Source of the DNA: Novosphingobium sp.
GTDB lineage: Bacteria > Pseudomonadota > Alphaproteobacteria > Sphingomonadales > Sphingomonadaceae
Direction: 5' to 3'
Length of the DNA stretch: 63,930 nucleotides
Assembly (NCBI GenBank): GCA_025356575.1
Contig: JANXSP010000100.1
Location: forward strand, 1-63,930
Shown here: positions 37,284-48,169 of the stretch, piece by piece
Layout of the letters: each line of letters begins with the position of its first letter
Numbering within the stretch: the first letter of the stretch is position 1
Made by a program: the position numbers and the translations under genes
Notes under the pieces: model-generated
Databases searched by the model: none
What the model was told of the DNA's origin: nothing
The model's input: the letters and a program-made list of their open reading frames with translations, nothing else

Positions 37284-37883
37284 TCACGCGAAAATCCGTG
37301 AACCCTTGAGCAAGTTGTAAGCCTCGACCGCCGCTTGCAGTTTTGGCTCGTGGCCGCGGTCGCCGCCGTTGCGGTCGGGGTGATAGCGGCGGACAAGGTC
37401 CGAATAACGCCGCCGCAGCGCGCGCCGATCGCTGTTTAGCGGCAGGCCGAGCGTGTCGAGCGCGCGGCGTTCCTCGGCAGTGATCGCGCGGCCGTCGCTG
37501 CGCCCCGCCGTCTTGCGCGCGCGGGCGCGTGCACCGATGGCATCGAGCGGGTCGCCGTGTTCGCCCCAGCGAGGCGCCTCGTCGACCCCGCCCTGGACCC
37601 CGGCGTCGGGACGGAAAGCGCGGCTCTGGCGCTCCCAGCCATAGACCGGCGATTGCGCGAACAGGATTTCCTCGGCGCTCATCCCCTCGAACCAGTCGTA
37701 TCCGGCGTTGAACGCGCGAACGTGATCGAGGCAGAACCAGCGGTAGTCACCCGGCCCGTCGAAGCTGCCCGAGCGGTTGCCGGGCGCGCGGAACTCGCCC
37801 GCCTCGGCGCAGCCGGGCGCGTCGCAGGCGCGGCCCGAAGTCTCGAATCGTCCATGCAGGCGGTCGTGTTTCACGGCTTCCAC
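37284..37883 (-). CDS. J-domain protein with C-terminal J domain
   Basis: A 199-residue protein. The last ~55 residues form a J domain with the HPD motif (LVRRYHPDRNGGDRG), able to stimulate DnaK. The N-terminal ~110 residues hold CDAPGCAEAGEFRAPG and YRWFCLDHVRAFNAGYDWFE, two Cys/His pairs that may bind zinc. This architecture is typical of the alphaproteobacterial gene found between bolA and cobS. It is divergent from bolA with 29 bp between starts and faces the TetR block. Client proteins are unknown. Confidence 0.9.
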   Translation of the reverse strand: MEAVKHDRLHGRFETSGRACDAPGCAEAGEFRAPGNRSGSFDGPGDYRWFCLDHVRAFNAGYDWFEGMSAEEILFAQSPVYGWERQSRAFRPDAGVQGGVDEAPRWGEHGDPLDAIGARARARKTAGRSDGRAITAEERRALDTLGLPLNSDRRALRRRYSDLVRRYHPDRNGGDRGHEPKLQAAVEAYNLLKGSRIFA

Positions 37884-37912
37884 ATGGGAGCCGAGGCGCT
37901 AGAAGGGAAGAT

Positions 37913-38185
37913 ATGACCGGACCCCTCGCCGCAGAAATGACCCGCCTCCTCGAAGCCGCGTTCGCACCCGCCCGCCTTGAAGTCCGCAACGACAGCGCCA
38001 GCCACCACGGCCACAGCGGCGACGATGGCAGCGGCGAATCGCACTTCACCATCGTGATCGAAAGCGCCGCGTTCGCAGGCGCCAGTCGCCTTCAGCGCCA
38101 ACGCCTGGTCAATGCCGCGCTCGGCGATATTCCGGGGCAACGCGTCCACGCGCTGGCGATCAAGGCCACCGCGCCGGGTGAATAA
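37913..38185 (+). CDS. BolA family protein
   Basis: A 90-residue BolA-like protein with a central His-rich segment (SASHHGHSGDDGSGESHF) that includes candidate Fe-S ligands and the class II KH-like core RLVNAALGDIPGQRVHALAI. BolA proteins pair with monothiol glutaredoxins in Fe-S handling and stress response; no glutaredoxin gene is nearby. The start at 37913 lies 29 bp from the divergent J-domain gene. The SDR at 38210 follows 24 bp later on the same strand. Confidence 0.92.
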   Translation: MTGPLAAEMTRLLEAAFAPARLEVRNDSASHHGHSGDDGSGESHFTIVIESAAFAGASRLQRQRLVNAALGDIPGQRVHALAIKATAPGE

Positions 38186-38209
38186 CGGAAACGATTGAGG
38201 GAGAACACA

Positions 38210-39025
38210 ATGACGTTTTCAGGACAGACCGCTTGGATCACCGGCGCATCGTCGGGGATCGGTGCCGCATTTGCGCGGGCGCTGGCGAAGCAGGGCGCGC
38301 GGGTGATCCTTTCTGGCCGGGACGAGGCGGCGCTGCAAGCGGTCGCGGCCGAATGCGGCGACGCACTCGTCCTGCCGTTCGAGGCGACCGACCGCGCCGC
38401 GATGGCTTCCGCGGCGGAAACCGCGTGGGCGTGGAAGGACGGCATCGACCTCCTGATCAACAACGCCGGGATATCGCAGCGCGCCCTGGCGGTGGATTGC
38501 GCGCTCGAGGTGTACGACCGGATCGTCGCGGTCGATCTCATCGCGCCGATTGCGCTGACCCAGGCGATCCTGCCGCGGATGGTTGCGCAAGGATCGGGGC
38601 GGCTGGCGATGATTTCGAGCATCGCAGGCAAAGTCGGGGTGCCGCTGCGCAGCGCCTATTGCGCCGCGAAGTTCGGCCTGATCGGGTATGCCGACGCGGT
38701 CCGCGCGGAGAACGCGCATCTGGGCATCAAGGTCCACGTCATCGCGCCGGGATCGATCGCCACCAACGTCTCGCGCAATGCGCTCAACGCCGACGGATCG
38801 CGCCGCGGAATCAGCGACACCGCGATCGACAACGGAATCTCGCCCGACGACGCGGTCGCCGAAATGCTCGCCGCCATGCTCGCGGACGAGCGCGAGATCA
38901 TCGTGGCCATCGGCGCGGAGAAACAGATGGGTGAACTCGTCCGCACCCCCGATGCCCTGTTCGACCAGCTCTCCGCGATGATGAGCGCGGGTTATGTCGC
39001 GCGCATGGGCGGCGTGAAGACGTGA
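38210..39025 (+). CDS. SDR family oxidoreductase
   Basis: A 271-residue classical SDR with TGASSGIGAAFARAL, LLINNAGISQRAL, the catalytic Ser in MISSIAGKVG and the active site SAYCAAKFGLIGYADAVR (Tyr-x-x-x-Lys). The LSGRDEAAL segment with Arg after beta-2 favours NADP(H). The profile is DHRS7-like, a membrane-associated dehydrogenase type, but no membrane helix is seen. A good AGGGAG Shine-Dalgarno precedes the ATG at 38210. The stop overlaps the next GTG start as GTGA. Confidence 0.92.
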   Translation: MTFSGQTAWITGASSGIGAAFARALAKQGARVILSGRDEAALQAVAAECGDALVLPFEATDRAAMASAAETAWAWKDGIDLLINNAGISQRALAVDCALEVYDRIVAVDLIAPIALTQAILPRMVAQGSGRLAMISSIAGKVGVPLRSAYCAAKFGLIGYADAVRAENAHLGIKVHVIAPGSIATNVSRNALNADGSRRGISDTAIDNGISPDDAVAEMLAAMLADEREIIVAIGAEKQMGELVRTPDALFDQLSAMMSAGYVARMGGVKT

Positions 39026-39942
39026 TCCCCGCGCCAACCCGGGTCAAACTGGCGAACGGGATCGAACTCGATACCGTGGATACGGGGCCTGCCAATACCA
39101 ATGGGGGCGATGCGCCGGCGTTGATCTTCCTCCACGGCTTTCCCGAATCGCACCGCACCTGGCGCCACCAGATCGCGCATCTGTCGGACCGGTTTCGCTG
39201 CATCGCGCCCGATCAGCGCGGGTACCGCGGATCGTCCAAGCCGCAGGACGTCGCCAGCTACACCCCCGACAAGCTGATCGGCGATGTTTTCGCGCTCGCC
39301 GATGCATTGGGCGTGGGCGAATTCACGATCCTGGGCCACGACTGGGGCGGCGCTATCGCCTGGGGCGTGGCGCTGGGGGGACAGGCCAACGGCAGGGTCA
39401 CCCGCGCGGTGATCGCCAACGCGCCGCACCCCGCGATCTTCCCCAAGCTGCTCTACACCGATCGCGTGCAGCGCGCAGCGAGCCAGTATTTCCGCGCCTT
39501 CCGCGACCCGGCGAACGACGCGCTGGTCGAACGGTTCGGCCTTGCCGGGATGCTGATCAAAGCGTTCGGCGAGCGTCCCGCGTCCGCGCTGAACGACGAG
39601 CAAGACCAGCTGTTTGCCGATTGGCTGGACCGCGATGCGGCGCGCGGGATGCTTAACTGGTACCGCGCCAGCCCGATGGCGGTGCCCCCGCCCGAGGCAC
39701 CTTATGTTCTGCCCGCGGACTACCGCCCGCTCCCGGTACCGCCGCTGACGATCCCCGCGCTGGTGATCTGGGCAATGGACGACCACGCTCTGCCGCCAAG
39801 CAACCTGGACGGGCTCGGCGAATACGTCACCGACCTCACGGTGGTGCGGGTGGCGGGTAGCGGGCACTTCGTGACCTGGGAGGCGCCGGCTGCGGTCAAC
39901 GCCGCGCTGGATGCGTTTCTAGCGGCGCCGCATGGCGGATAG
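39022..39942 (+). CDS. alpha/beta hydrolase, epoxide-hydrolase-like
   Basis: A 306-residue protein with the oxyanion HGFPESHRTWRHQ, nucleophile elbow LGHDWGGAIAWGV (catalytic Asp, as in epoxide hydrolases and haloalkane dehalogenases) and late His in AGSGHFVTWEAP. ALVIWAMDDHALPP places the third acidic residue. The Asp nucleophile rules out a serine esterase; whether it opens epoxides or removes halide cannot be told. It starts with GTG overlapping the SDR, so the two are coupled and may act on one pathway. Confidence 0.9.
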   Translation: MIPAPTRVKLANGIELDTVDTGPANTNGGDAPALIFLHGFPESHRTWRHQIAHLSDRFRCIAPDQRGYRGSSKPQDVASYTPDKLIGDVFALADALGVGEFTILGHDWGGAIAWGVALGGQANGRVTRAVIANAPHPAIFPKLLYTDRVQRAASQYFRAFRDPANDALVERFGLAGMLIKAFGERPASALNDEQDQLFADWLDRDAARGMLNWYRASPMAVPPPEAPYVLPADYRPLPVPPLTIPALVIWAMDDHALPPSNLDGLGEYVTDLTVVRVAGSGHFVTWEAPAAVNAALDAFLAAPHGG

Positions 39943-41218
39943 CCGTCCCGGCGGCATCGGCGCCGCGCTGGCGGTCGCCACGCGGGAGGCCCGCGAATCG
40001 CTGCTGCGCGAACACCATGGCGGCGCCGCGCCGGTGAGCTATCTCGAACTGTTCTTCGACCTCGTCTATGTTTTCGCGATCACGCAGCTTTCGCATTTTT
40101 TGCTGGGGCATCTGACCCTGGGCGGAGTGATCGAGGCCGGCATCCTGTTCCTGGCTCTGTGGTGGGCTTGGATGTTCACCACCTGGGCGACCAACTGGGC
40201 CGATCCTCAGCGCGTTCCGGTGCGGATCATGCTGATCCTGGTGATGCTCGCCAGCCTGTTCATGGCGGTCGCGCTGCCGCACGCCTTTGCCGAAACCGGG
40301 ATCATCTTCGCCGCCAGCTACATCGCCATCCAGATCGGGAGGACGCTGTTCATGGCGGTGATCATGCGCCGCACCGATCCGGTCAATTCGCATTCGATGG
40401 TGCGGATCGCGGTGTGGTTCGCAGCCTCAGGAAGCGCGTGGCTGTGCGGCGCGCTGAGCGATGATCATACGCTCCGCCTCGCGCTGTGGCTCGGCGCGCT
40501 CGGGTTCGAATACCTGGGCCCGCTCGCGGGGTTCTTCGTGCCCGGGCTCGGGCGCGCAGACGTTTCCCAGTGGAATATTTCGGGCGCGCACATGGCCGAG
40601 CGGTGTTCGCTGTTCATCATCATCGCGCTGGGCGAAGGGATCGTCGTGACCGGCGGAGCCTTTGCCGCTGGCGCTGCCTCGGGCGCACGCATCGCCGCGC
40701 TGGCGATCGCATTTGCGGGATCTGTCCTGATGTGGTGGATATACTTCGATCTCGGCGCAGAGCGCGGCGCGAAGCACATCGAGCAGCACGACGATCCCGG
40801 CCGCGTCGCGCGCAATGCCTATACCTATCTGCACATGCCGATCGTGCTGGGGATCGTGGTCGTAGCGGTGGCCGACGCGCTCTTGCTCAGCGCGCCGCTC
40901 AGCCCCACCGGGCCCGCGCTGATCGCTACGCTGTGCGGCGGCGCGCTGGCGTTCGTCATCGGCACGGCGCTGTTCAAACGCTATTCGAGCAAGCGCGGCA
41001 ACGTGCCGTTCTCGCACACGCTTGGGGCGATCGGGTTCGTGCTGCTGGCCGCTTGGGGATGGCTGGCCCCGCCATCGACGATGGTCTTCGGAGCGGTCGC
41101 GGCCAGCTTGTTGGGGTTCATCGCGCTGTGGGAATGGGTGTCGTTCCACGGCGGCTGGGAATTCTGGACCCCGCGGCTGGGCAAGCGCCTGGGTTGGCCC
41201 GAGCGGCCGGCGGACTAA
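39932..41218 (+). CDS. low temperature requirement protein A (LtrA) family membrane protein
   Basis: A 428-residue polytopic membrane protein, probably about 12 helices, with the conserved N-terminal YLELFFDLVYVFAITQLSHF, followed by WWAWMFTTWATNWADPQRVP and IIIALGEGIVVTGGAFAAG. LtrA proteins were named from Listeria cold sensitivity, but their biochemical role is unclear. The start overlaps the hydrolase stop by 11 bases. Its stop is 4 bp from the convergent DUF2332 stop. Confidence 0.92.
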   Translation: MADSRPGGIGAALAVATREARESLLREHHGGAAPVSYLELFFDLVYVFAITQLSHFLLGHLTLGGVIEAGILFLALWWAWMFTTWATNWADPQRVPVRIMLILVMLASLFMAVALPHAFAETGIIFAASYIAIQIGRTLFMAVIMRRTDPVNSHSMVRIAVWFAASGSAWLCGALSDDHTLRLALWLGALGFEYLGPLAGFFVPGLGRADVSQWNISGAHMAERCSLFIIIALGEGIVVTGGAFAAGAASGARIAALAIAFAGSVLMWWIYFDLGAERGAKHIEQHDDPGRVARNAYTYLHMPIVLGIVVVAVADALLLSAPLSPTGPALIATLCGGALAFVIGTALFKRYSSKRGNVPFSHTLGAIGFVLLAAWGWLAPPSTMVFGAVAASLLGFIALWEWVSFHGGWEFWTPRLGKRLGWPERPAD

Positions 41219-41222
41219 TCGA

Positions 41223-42305
41223 TCAGATTTGCCAGTCGATCCACGCGCCGTGGGCATGGGCACTCGCGAGCATCGTTTCCGCTCCGCCGCCCGGCCAGTA
41301 GCGCACGCGCAACTCATGGTAATGGACCACGCGGTTCGCCTCGAGCGCGACCCACGCCAGCGGCCGGTCTGCCGCCGCGCGCTGGCCCGCCGCTTCGATC
41401 GCCGCCGTGACCCGCGCCTGCTGATCGGCTGGGACGTATTGCCAGACGATCGAATGCATGACGATCCGGGTCGTCCCCGCAGCCTGCGGCTTGGCGAGTT
41501 CCGCCTCGATGAAATCGGCCGCGTTCATCTTGACCAGATCGGGTGCGCGCGCCTGCGCCGCGGCGACTGCGGCATCCATCCGCTGAAACCGCACGGTATG
41601 CTCGGGCCAGATATAGGCGCGCAGCCGCAGGGCCTGCTCAGGATCGGTCAGATCGACCGGAGCCACGTCGCAGCCCTTCAAACCGGCGATCTCGATCGCC
41701 CGCATGGGAGGGGGCGCGCCCTTCCATTCGGGCACGAACGACATCGCCGGATCGGCCGGGCCGACCTGCACGCCGCCAAGATCGTAGGCGTAGCGGTCGA
41801 TCATCAGGTTGATCCCCGCGCTCGATCCGATTTCGAGGCATTCGAAGCGCGGCGGCAGGCCTTGGTCGGCCAGCCATAGCATCGCCGCAATGAAGTTGGC
41901 GGAGCGCCCGGCCTCGTTGGTTTGCGGGGGCCCGTCGAGCCACGGGAGCAGCGCGGGTTCATGGCGGCGGATCGCATCCAACACGATCGCGGCATCGTCG
42001 ATCCCCGGCTGATCGGCATAAATCGCGGCGAGCTCGGGCTCCTTACCGGCCAGATGCAGCGCGTGAATGCCGCCCGCGATCCGCAGCGGCAGCGCATCGG
42101 CCAGCGGCGGTCCGGACCAGTTCCGCGTCCGGTCGAGCAGTTCACCCGCCTCTCCCCGCACCAGCAGATCGCGCAGCGCGCCCACGATCCGCGCGGTGCC
42201 CGGCGCGTCCGATGCGGTGCAATAGGCGACTTGATTGCTGAACGCCGCGGTGACGATCCCCGGCCCGCTCGCCGTCATGTCGATGAACTGGTATTGATCG
42301 GCCAT
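41223..42305 (-). CDS. DUF2332 family protein
   Basis: A 360-residue protein matching the DUF2332 family: RFECLEIGSSAGINLMIDRY resembles a SAM-type nucleotide loop, and VMHSIVWQYVPADQQARV and LRAYIWPEHTVRFQRMDAAV are family blocks. The LEIGSSAGINL segment suggests a methyltransferase-like Rossmann fold, but the activity is unproven. The ATG at 42305 begins MADQYQFIDMT, which fits the family length. It is divergent from hisG across 160 bp. Confidence 0.85.
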   Translation of the reverse strand: MADQYQFIDMTASGPGIVTAAFSNQVAYCTASDAPGTARIVGALRDLLVRGEAGELLDRTRNWSGPPLADALPLRIAGGIHALHLAGKEPELAAIYADQPGIDDAAIVLDAIRRHEPALLPWLDGPPQTNEAGRSANFIAAMLWLADQGLPPRFECLEIGSSAGINLMIDRYAYDLGGVQVGPADPAMSFVPEWKGAPPPMRAIEIAGLKGCDVAPVDLTDPEQALRLRAYIWPEHTVRFQRMDAAVAAAQARAPDLVKMNAADFIEAELAKPQAAGTTRIVMHSIVWQYVPADQQARVTAAIEAAGQRAAADRPLAWVALEANRVVHYHELRVRYWPGGGAETMLASAHAHGAWIDWQI

Positions 42306-42465
42306 GCGGGGGCTCCGGGGCTGCGGTTTGTCGCACTTGTGTGGAGAGGTTGGCCCGCATCTGCAAGGATGAGCAGTCCTTCGACAAGCACTGTCTTTCG
42401 TACGCGCGCTCGTCGCCACCGCGCACGGTTGCCCTTTCACCCCTCCCCGCCTAAACGCCGCCCCC

Positions 42466-43134
42466 ATGCCGGGTCCGCTGATCTTTGCCGTGCCGAAAGG
42501 CCGCATCCTCGACGAGGCCTTGCCGCTGATGGCCCGCGCGGGACTGGTTCCCGAGCCCGGCTTTCACGACAAGGACAACCGCGCGTTGTCGTTCGCTTGC
42601 GCAGGCAGCGACGCCCGGATCATCCGCGTGCGCGCGTTCGATGTCGCCACCTTCGTTGCCCACGGCGCGGCGCAGGCGGGGATCGTGGGCTCGGATGTGG
42701 TCGAGGAATTTGCCTATCCTGATCTCTATGCCCCGGTCGATCTCGATATCGGACACTGCCGCCTGTCGGTCGCCGAGCCCGCGGGCGCGGCGACCGATGC
42801 CAGCGCCAGCCACCTCCGCGTTGCGACCAAGTATCCCAGCCTCACCCGGCGGTGGTTCGAGGCGCAGGGCATCCAGGCCGAATGCGTAAAACTGAACGGC
42901 GCGATGGAACTGGCACCGGGGCTCGGTCTGGCCGGGCGGATCGTCGACCTGGTCTCGAGCGGGCGAACGCTGGCCGACAACGGACTGGTCGAGACCGGGC
43001 GCATCCTCGACATCTCGGCGCGGCTGATCGTCAACCGCGCCGCGCTCAAGACCGATCCGCGCGTCGGCGAACTGATCGAGCGGTTCCGTGCGCTGGTCGC
43101 CGATGCCCACCCCGACGGACGGGTCGCAGCCTGA
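42466..43134 (+). CDS. hisG: ATP phosphoribosyltransferase, short form
   Basis: First enzyme of histidine synthesis, joining ATP and PRPP. The 222-residue length marks the short HisG form that lacks the C-terminal regulatory domain and normally needs HisZ; no hisZ is in the window. Motifs are [41 protein letters not shown] and [20 protein letters not shown]. The stop TGA overlaps the hisD ATG at 43134 (TGATG), so hisG and hisD are translationally coupled. Confidence 0.96.
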   Translation: MPGPLIFAVPKGRILDEALPLMARAGLVPEPGFHDKDNRALSFACAGSDARIIRVRAFDVATFVAHGAAQAGIVGSDVVEEFAYPDLYAPVDLDIGHCRLSVAEPAGAATDASASHLRVATKYPSLTRRWFEAQGIQAECVKLNGAMELAPGLGLAGRIVDLVSSGRTLADNGLVETGRILDISARLIVNRAALKTDPRVGELIERFRALVADAHPDGRVAA

Positions 43135-44426
43135 TGCTCCGGCTCAACACTAGCGATCCCGGCTTCGACCAGGCTTTCCGCCGCCTCGTCCGCAATCGGC
43201 GCGAGAGCGACGGCGATGTCAGCCGCGATGTCGCGCTGATCCTGAGCGATGTAAAGGGCCGCGGCGACGAGGCCGTTGCCGAGCTGACTGCGCGGTTCGA
43301 CAAGCATACGCTCGACAGCGATGCCGCATGGTGCATCGATCCGGCCGCGTGCCGCGAGGCGTTCGACGATCTCCAGCCCGACCTGCGCGCCGCGCTCGAA
43401 CTCGCCGCGCAGCGTATCCGGACTTACCACGAGGCTCAGAAGCCGGCGGATAGCGACACCACCGACACCGCCGGGGTCCGTCTCGGCGCGCGGTGGCGGG
43501 CGGTCGATGCCGCGGGGCTCTACGTTCCGGGCGGACGGGCGGCGTACCCGTCCTCGCTGCTGATGAACGCCATCCCCGCGCGCGTCGCCGGGGTCGGACG
43601 CCTCGTCGTCGTCACCCCGACTCCCGGCGGCGTAGTCAACCCGCTCGTCCTGGCCGCCGCGCACCTTGCCGGGGTCGATGAAGTCTGGCGCATCGGCGGA
43701 GCACAGGCGGTCGCCGCGCTTGCCTATGGGACCAAGCGGATCGCGCCGGTGGACGTCATCACCGGCCCCGGCAACGCCTGGGTGGCCGAGGCCAAGCGCC
43801 AGCTTTACGGCGTGGTGGGGATCGACATGGTCGCCGGGCCGAGCGAGATCCTGGTGATCGCGGACGCGCATAACGATCCCGAATGGACCGCCGCCGACCT
43901 GCTCAGTCAGGCCGAGCACGATCCCGCCGCGCAATCGATCCTGATCACCGACGACGCGCGCTTTGCCGATAGCGTAGCCGACCGCGTAGGGGTCGAGCTG
44001 GGCATGCTCCCGACAGCGCGCGTCGCCAACGAAAGCTGGGCCACGCACGGGGTGATCATCGAAGTCGCCAACCTGGATGAAGCCCCTGCGCTCGCCAACG
44101 CGCTCGCCGCTGAACACCTCCAGCTTGCGGTCACCGATCCGCAGGCGCTCTTCGACAAGATCCGCCACGCCGGCAGCGTGTTCATGGGGCGGATGACGCC
44201 CGAAGCGATCGGCGATTATGTCGCCGGTCCCAACCACGTTTTGCCCACCGGCCGCCGCGCGCGGTTTTCCTCGGGGCTATCGGTGCTCGACTTTATGAAG
44301 CGGACCAGCTTCATCGAATGCAGCGACGCGGCGCTCGCCGCGCTCGGCCCCGCAGCCGTCGCGCTGGCCGAAGCGGAAGGCCTGCCCGCCCACGCGCGCT
44401 CGATCGAGCTGAGGCTGGGAATATGA
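43134..44426 (+). CDS. hisD: histidinol dehydrogenase
   Basis: Last enzyme of histidine synthesis (histidinol to histidine, NAD+, Zn). The 430-residue protein has IGGAQAVAALAYGTKRI, the signature AGPSEILVIAD, LSQAEHDPAAQSILIT (metal-binding His) and GPNHVLPTGRRARFSSG. The usual order hisG-hisD-nusB seen in alphaproteobacteria is present. The frame is open 282 bp upstream but the family begins at [13 protein letters not shown]. The stop overlaps the nusB ATG (ATGA). Confidence 0.97.
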   Translation: MLRLNTSDPGFDQAFRRLVRNRRESDGDVSRDVALILSDVKGRGDEAVAELTARFDKHTLDSDAAWCIDPAACREAFDDLQPDLRAALELAAQRIRTYHEAQKPADSDTTDTAGVRLGARWRAVDAAGLYVPGGRAAYPSSLLMNAIPARVAGVGRLVVVTPTPGGVVNPLVLAAAHLAGVDEVWRIGGAQAVAALAYGTKRIAPVDVITGPGNAWVAEAKRQLYGVVGIDMVAGPSEILVIADAHNDPEWTAADLLSQAEHDPAAQSILITDDARFADSVADRVGVELGMLPTARVANESWATHGVIIEVANLDEAPALANALAAEHLQLAVTDPQALFDKIRHAGSVFMGRMTPEAIGDYVAGPNHVLPTGRRARFSSGLSVLDFMKRTSFIECSDAALAALGPAAVALAEAEGLPAHARSIELRLGI

Positions 44427-44866
44427 AAGCCAAAAGCCAGGCCCGCTCGGCCGCGCGACTTGCCGCGGTGCAGGCGTTGTACCAGCATGAGATGGAGAGC
44501 ACGCCGCTCGCGCTGCTGCTCAACGAGTTTCACGCCCACCGCCTCGGCGCCGAAATCGAGGACGACCAGTACAACGCTGCAGAAACCGAATTCTTCGACG
44601 ATCTGGTCCGGGGTACGCTGGCGCGCAAGGACGAGATCGACTCGCTGCTGAGCGCGCGCCTGGCGAGCGGCTGGACCCTCGCCCGGATCGATCGCACGCT
44701 GGTGCAAATCCTGCGCGCCGGAACTTACGAATTGCTCGCCCGCCCCGACGTGCCCACGGCCGCCGCGATCGGCGAATACCTCGACGTCGCCCACGCCTTT
44801 TTCGACAGCCGTGAAACCAAGTTCGCCAACGGCCTGCTCGATGCGGTCGCCAAGGCGGTGCGCTGA
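44423..44866 (+). CDS. nusB: transcription antitermination factor NusB
   Basis: A 147-residue RNA-binding protein that with NusE binds boxA in rRNA antitermination. It contains ARSAARLAAVQALYQHEM, with the Arg-rich N-terminus, and ILRAGTYELLARPDVPTAAA and IGEYLDVAHAFFDSRETKF. It lies between hisD and thiL with overlaps at both ends, so four genes (hisG-hisD-nusB-thiL) form a probable operon. Confidence 0.95.
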   Translation: MKAKSQARSAARLAAVQALYQHEMESTPLALLLNEFHAHRLGAEIEDDQYNAAETEFFDDLVRGTLARKDEIDSLLSARLASGWTLARIDRTLVQILRAGTYELLARPDVPTAAAIGEYLDVAHAFFDSRETKFANGLLDAVAKAVR

Positions 44867-45735
44867 GCCGCGAGCCGTCCTTCATCGCCGCGTTGCGGGC
44901 GCTGGCGACACATCCTGCGGCGCGCGGGCTCGAGGACGATGCGGCGGTACTCGAGGTCGGCAGCGAGACCCTGATCCTGACTCACGACGCGATGGTCGAG
45001 GGGGTGCATTTCCTTGCCGGGCAGGATCCCGCGGACGTGGCGTGGAAGCTGGTCGCGACGAACTTGTCCGATCTGGCGGCCAAAGGCGCCGAACCGCTCG
45101 GTGTATTGCTCGGTTACCAGCTTGGACCGGGCGATACCCGGTTTGCATCGGGTTTGGCCGAAGTGCTCGGTCACTACAATGTGCCGCTATTGGGCGGAGA
45201 CACCGTGGGCGGAAACGGGCCGCAAGTTCTTGGCCTGACCGCGCTTGGCCGCGCGACGCACCGCCCCGTGCCGTCGCGCAGCGGCGCGCGCGTTGGCGAC
45301 GGACTGTGGCTCACCGGCCCGCTCGGCGGCGCGATGGCGGGGCTCGAAGCGCTGCGCTCGGGCATCGGCGACACCCTCGCCTACCGCCGCCCGGCCGCTC
45401 TATTGCGCGAAGGCCGCGCGCTTGCGCCGCAAGTAACGGCAATGATGGACGTTTCCGACGGGCTCCTGCTCGACGCGGCGCGCATGGCCCGCGCCAGCGG
45501 CGTGTCCTTCGCGATCGACAGTGCCGTCGTCCCGATCGCGGTACCCGAGGCGCGAAGGGCCCCAGCTCTGCGGTGGGGCGACGACTACCAGCTCCTGTTT
45601 ACCCTGCCCGCTGCAGCGGCCCCGGCGGTCAGCGCGTTCCGGATCGGCGAGGCGATTGCGCTGGGCCCGTCGCCCCTCGTGCTCGACGGACGCGCGCTCG
45701 ACGAGGCTTCCGGACTGGGGTTCGAGCATGGCTGA
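44863..45735 (+). CDS. thiL: thiamine-monophosphate kinase
   Basis: Phosphorylates thiamine monophosphate to the active cofactor. Motifs are GLEDDAAVLEVG, LTHDAMVEGVHF, NLSDLAAKGAEPLGVLLG, LLGGDTVGGNG and MMDVSDGLLLDAAR, all matching the ThiL/PurM fold. The first ATG/GTG/TTG in frame is a TTG at 44893, but it cuts the conserved FIAALRAL start; a CTG at 44863, overlapping the nusB stop as CTGA, gives the full family N-terminus (LSREPSFIAALRALATHP). I use the CTG, with moderate confidence in the start. Confidence 0.92.
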   Translation: MSREPSFIAALRALATHPAARGLEDDAAVLEVGSETLILTHDAMVEGVHFLAGQDPADVAWKLVATNLSDLAAKGAEPLGVLLGYQLGPGDTRFASGLAEVLGHYNVPLLGGDTVGGNGPQVLGLTALGRATHRPVPSRSGARVGDGLWLTGPLGGAMAGLEALRSGIGDTLAYRRPAALLREGRALAPQVTAMMDVSDGLLLDAARMARASGVSFAIDSAVVPIAVPEARRAPALRWGDDYQLLFTLPAAAAPAVSAFRIGEAIALGPSPLVLDGRALDEASGLGFEHG

Positions 45736-45872
45736 AACGCGCGGTTTCGGTGGATAGCCCGCCCACTCAAGGGTTGCGCTGACCGGCTTGGGGGGTATAG
45801 CGACGCCACATTCGGCCCTGCGCAAGCGGGGCCGTTGGCTATAAAAGCGTTGTTTTTGGGGGAGAGATTTTC

Positions 45873-47972
<2,100 letters not shown>

Positions 47973-47995
47973 GCCCTAGCCAAACATCCAACATT

Positions 47996-48069
47996 GCTTC
48001 CCCGCGCAGGCGGGGGCCTCAGGCGAGGTAAAACTTCGCCGCCTGAGGTCCCCGCCTGCGCGGGGAAGC
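47996..48069. repeat. 30-bp inverted repeat / REP-like hairpin after hppA
   Basis: Arms 47996-48025 and 48040-48069 are 30 bases each and complementary except at one position (C/T, a G-T wobble in RNA), around a 14-base loop. The arms are GC-rich (core GCGCAGGCGGGGGC). It lies 24 bp after the hppA stop with no T-run, so it is not a standard terminator. Similar GC palindromes occur dispersed in sphingomonads as REP-like elements, and the same 14-base core occurs inside the lipoprotein gene at 26458-26471. Confidence 0.8.
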
Positions 48070-48169
48070 TCGCGTTTGGGCCACGCGCCTGGACGTTAGC
48101 AATTCCTTGGCGACTGCCTGTTAGTCATGTCCCGGCGGCACACCGGCCGCATCTGACGAGGGTTCACGC

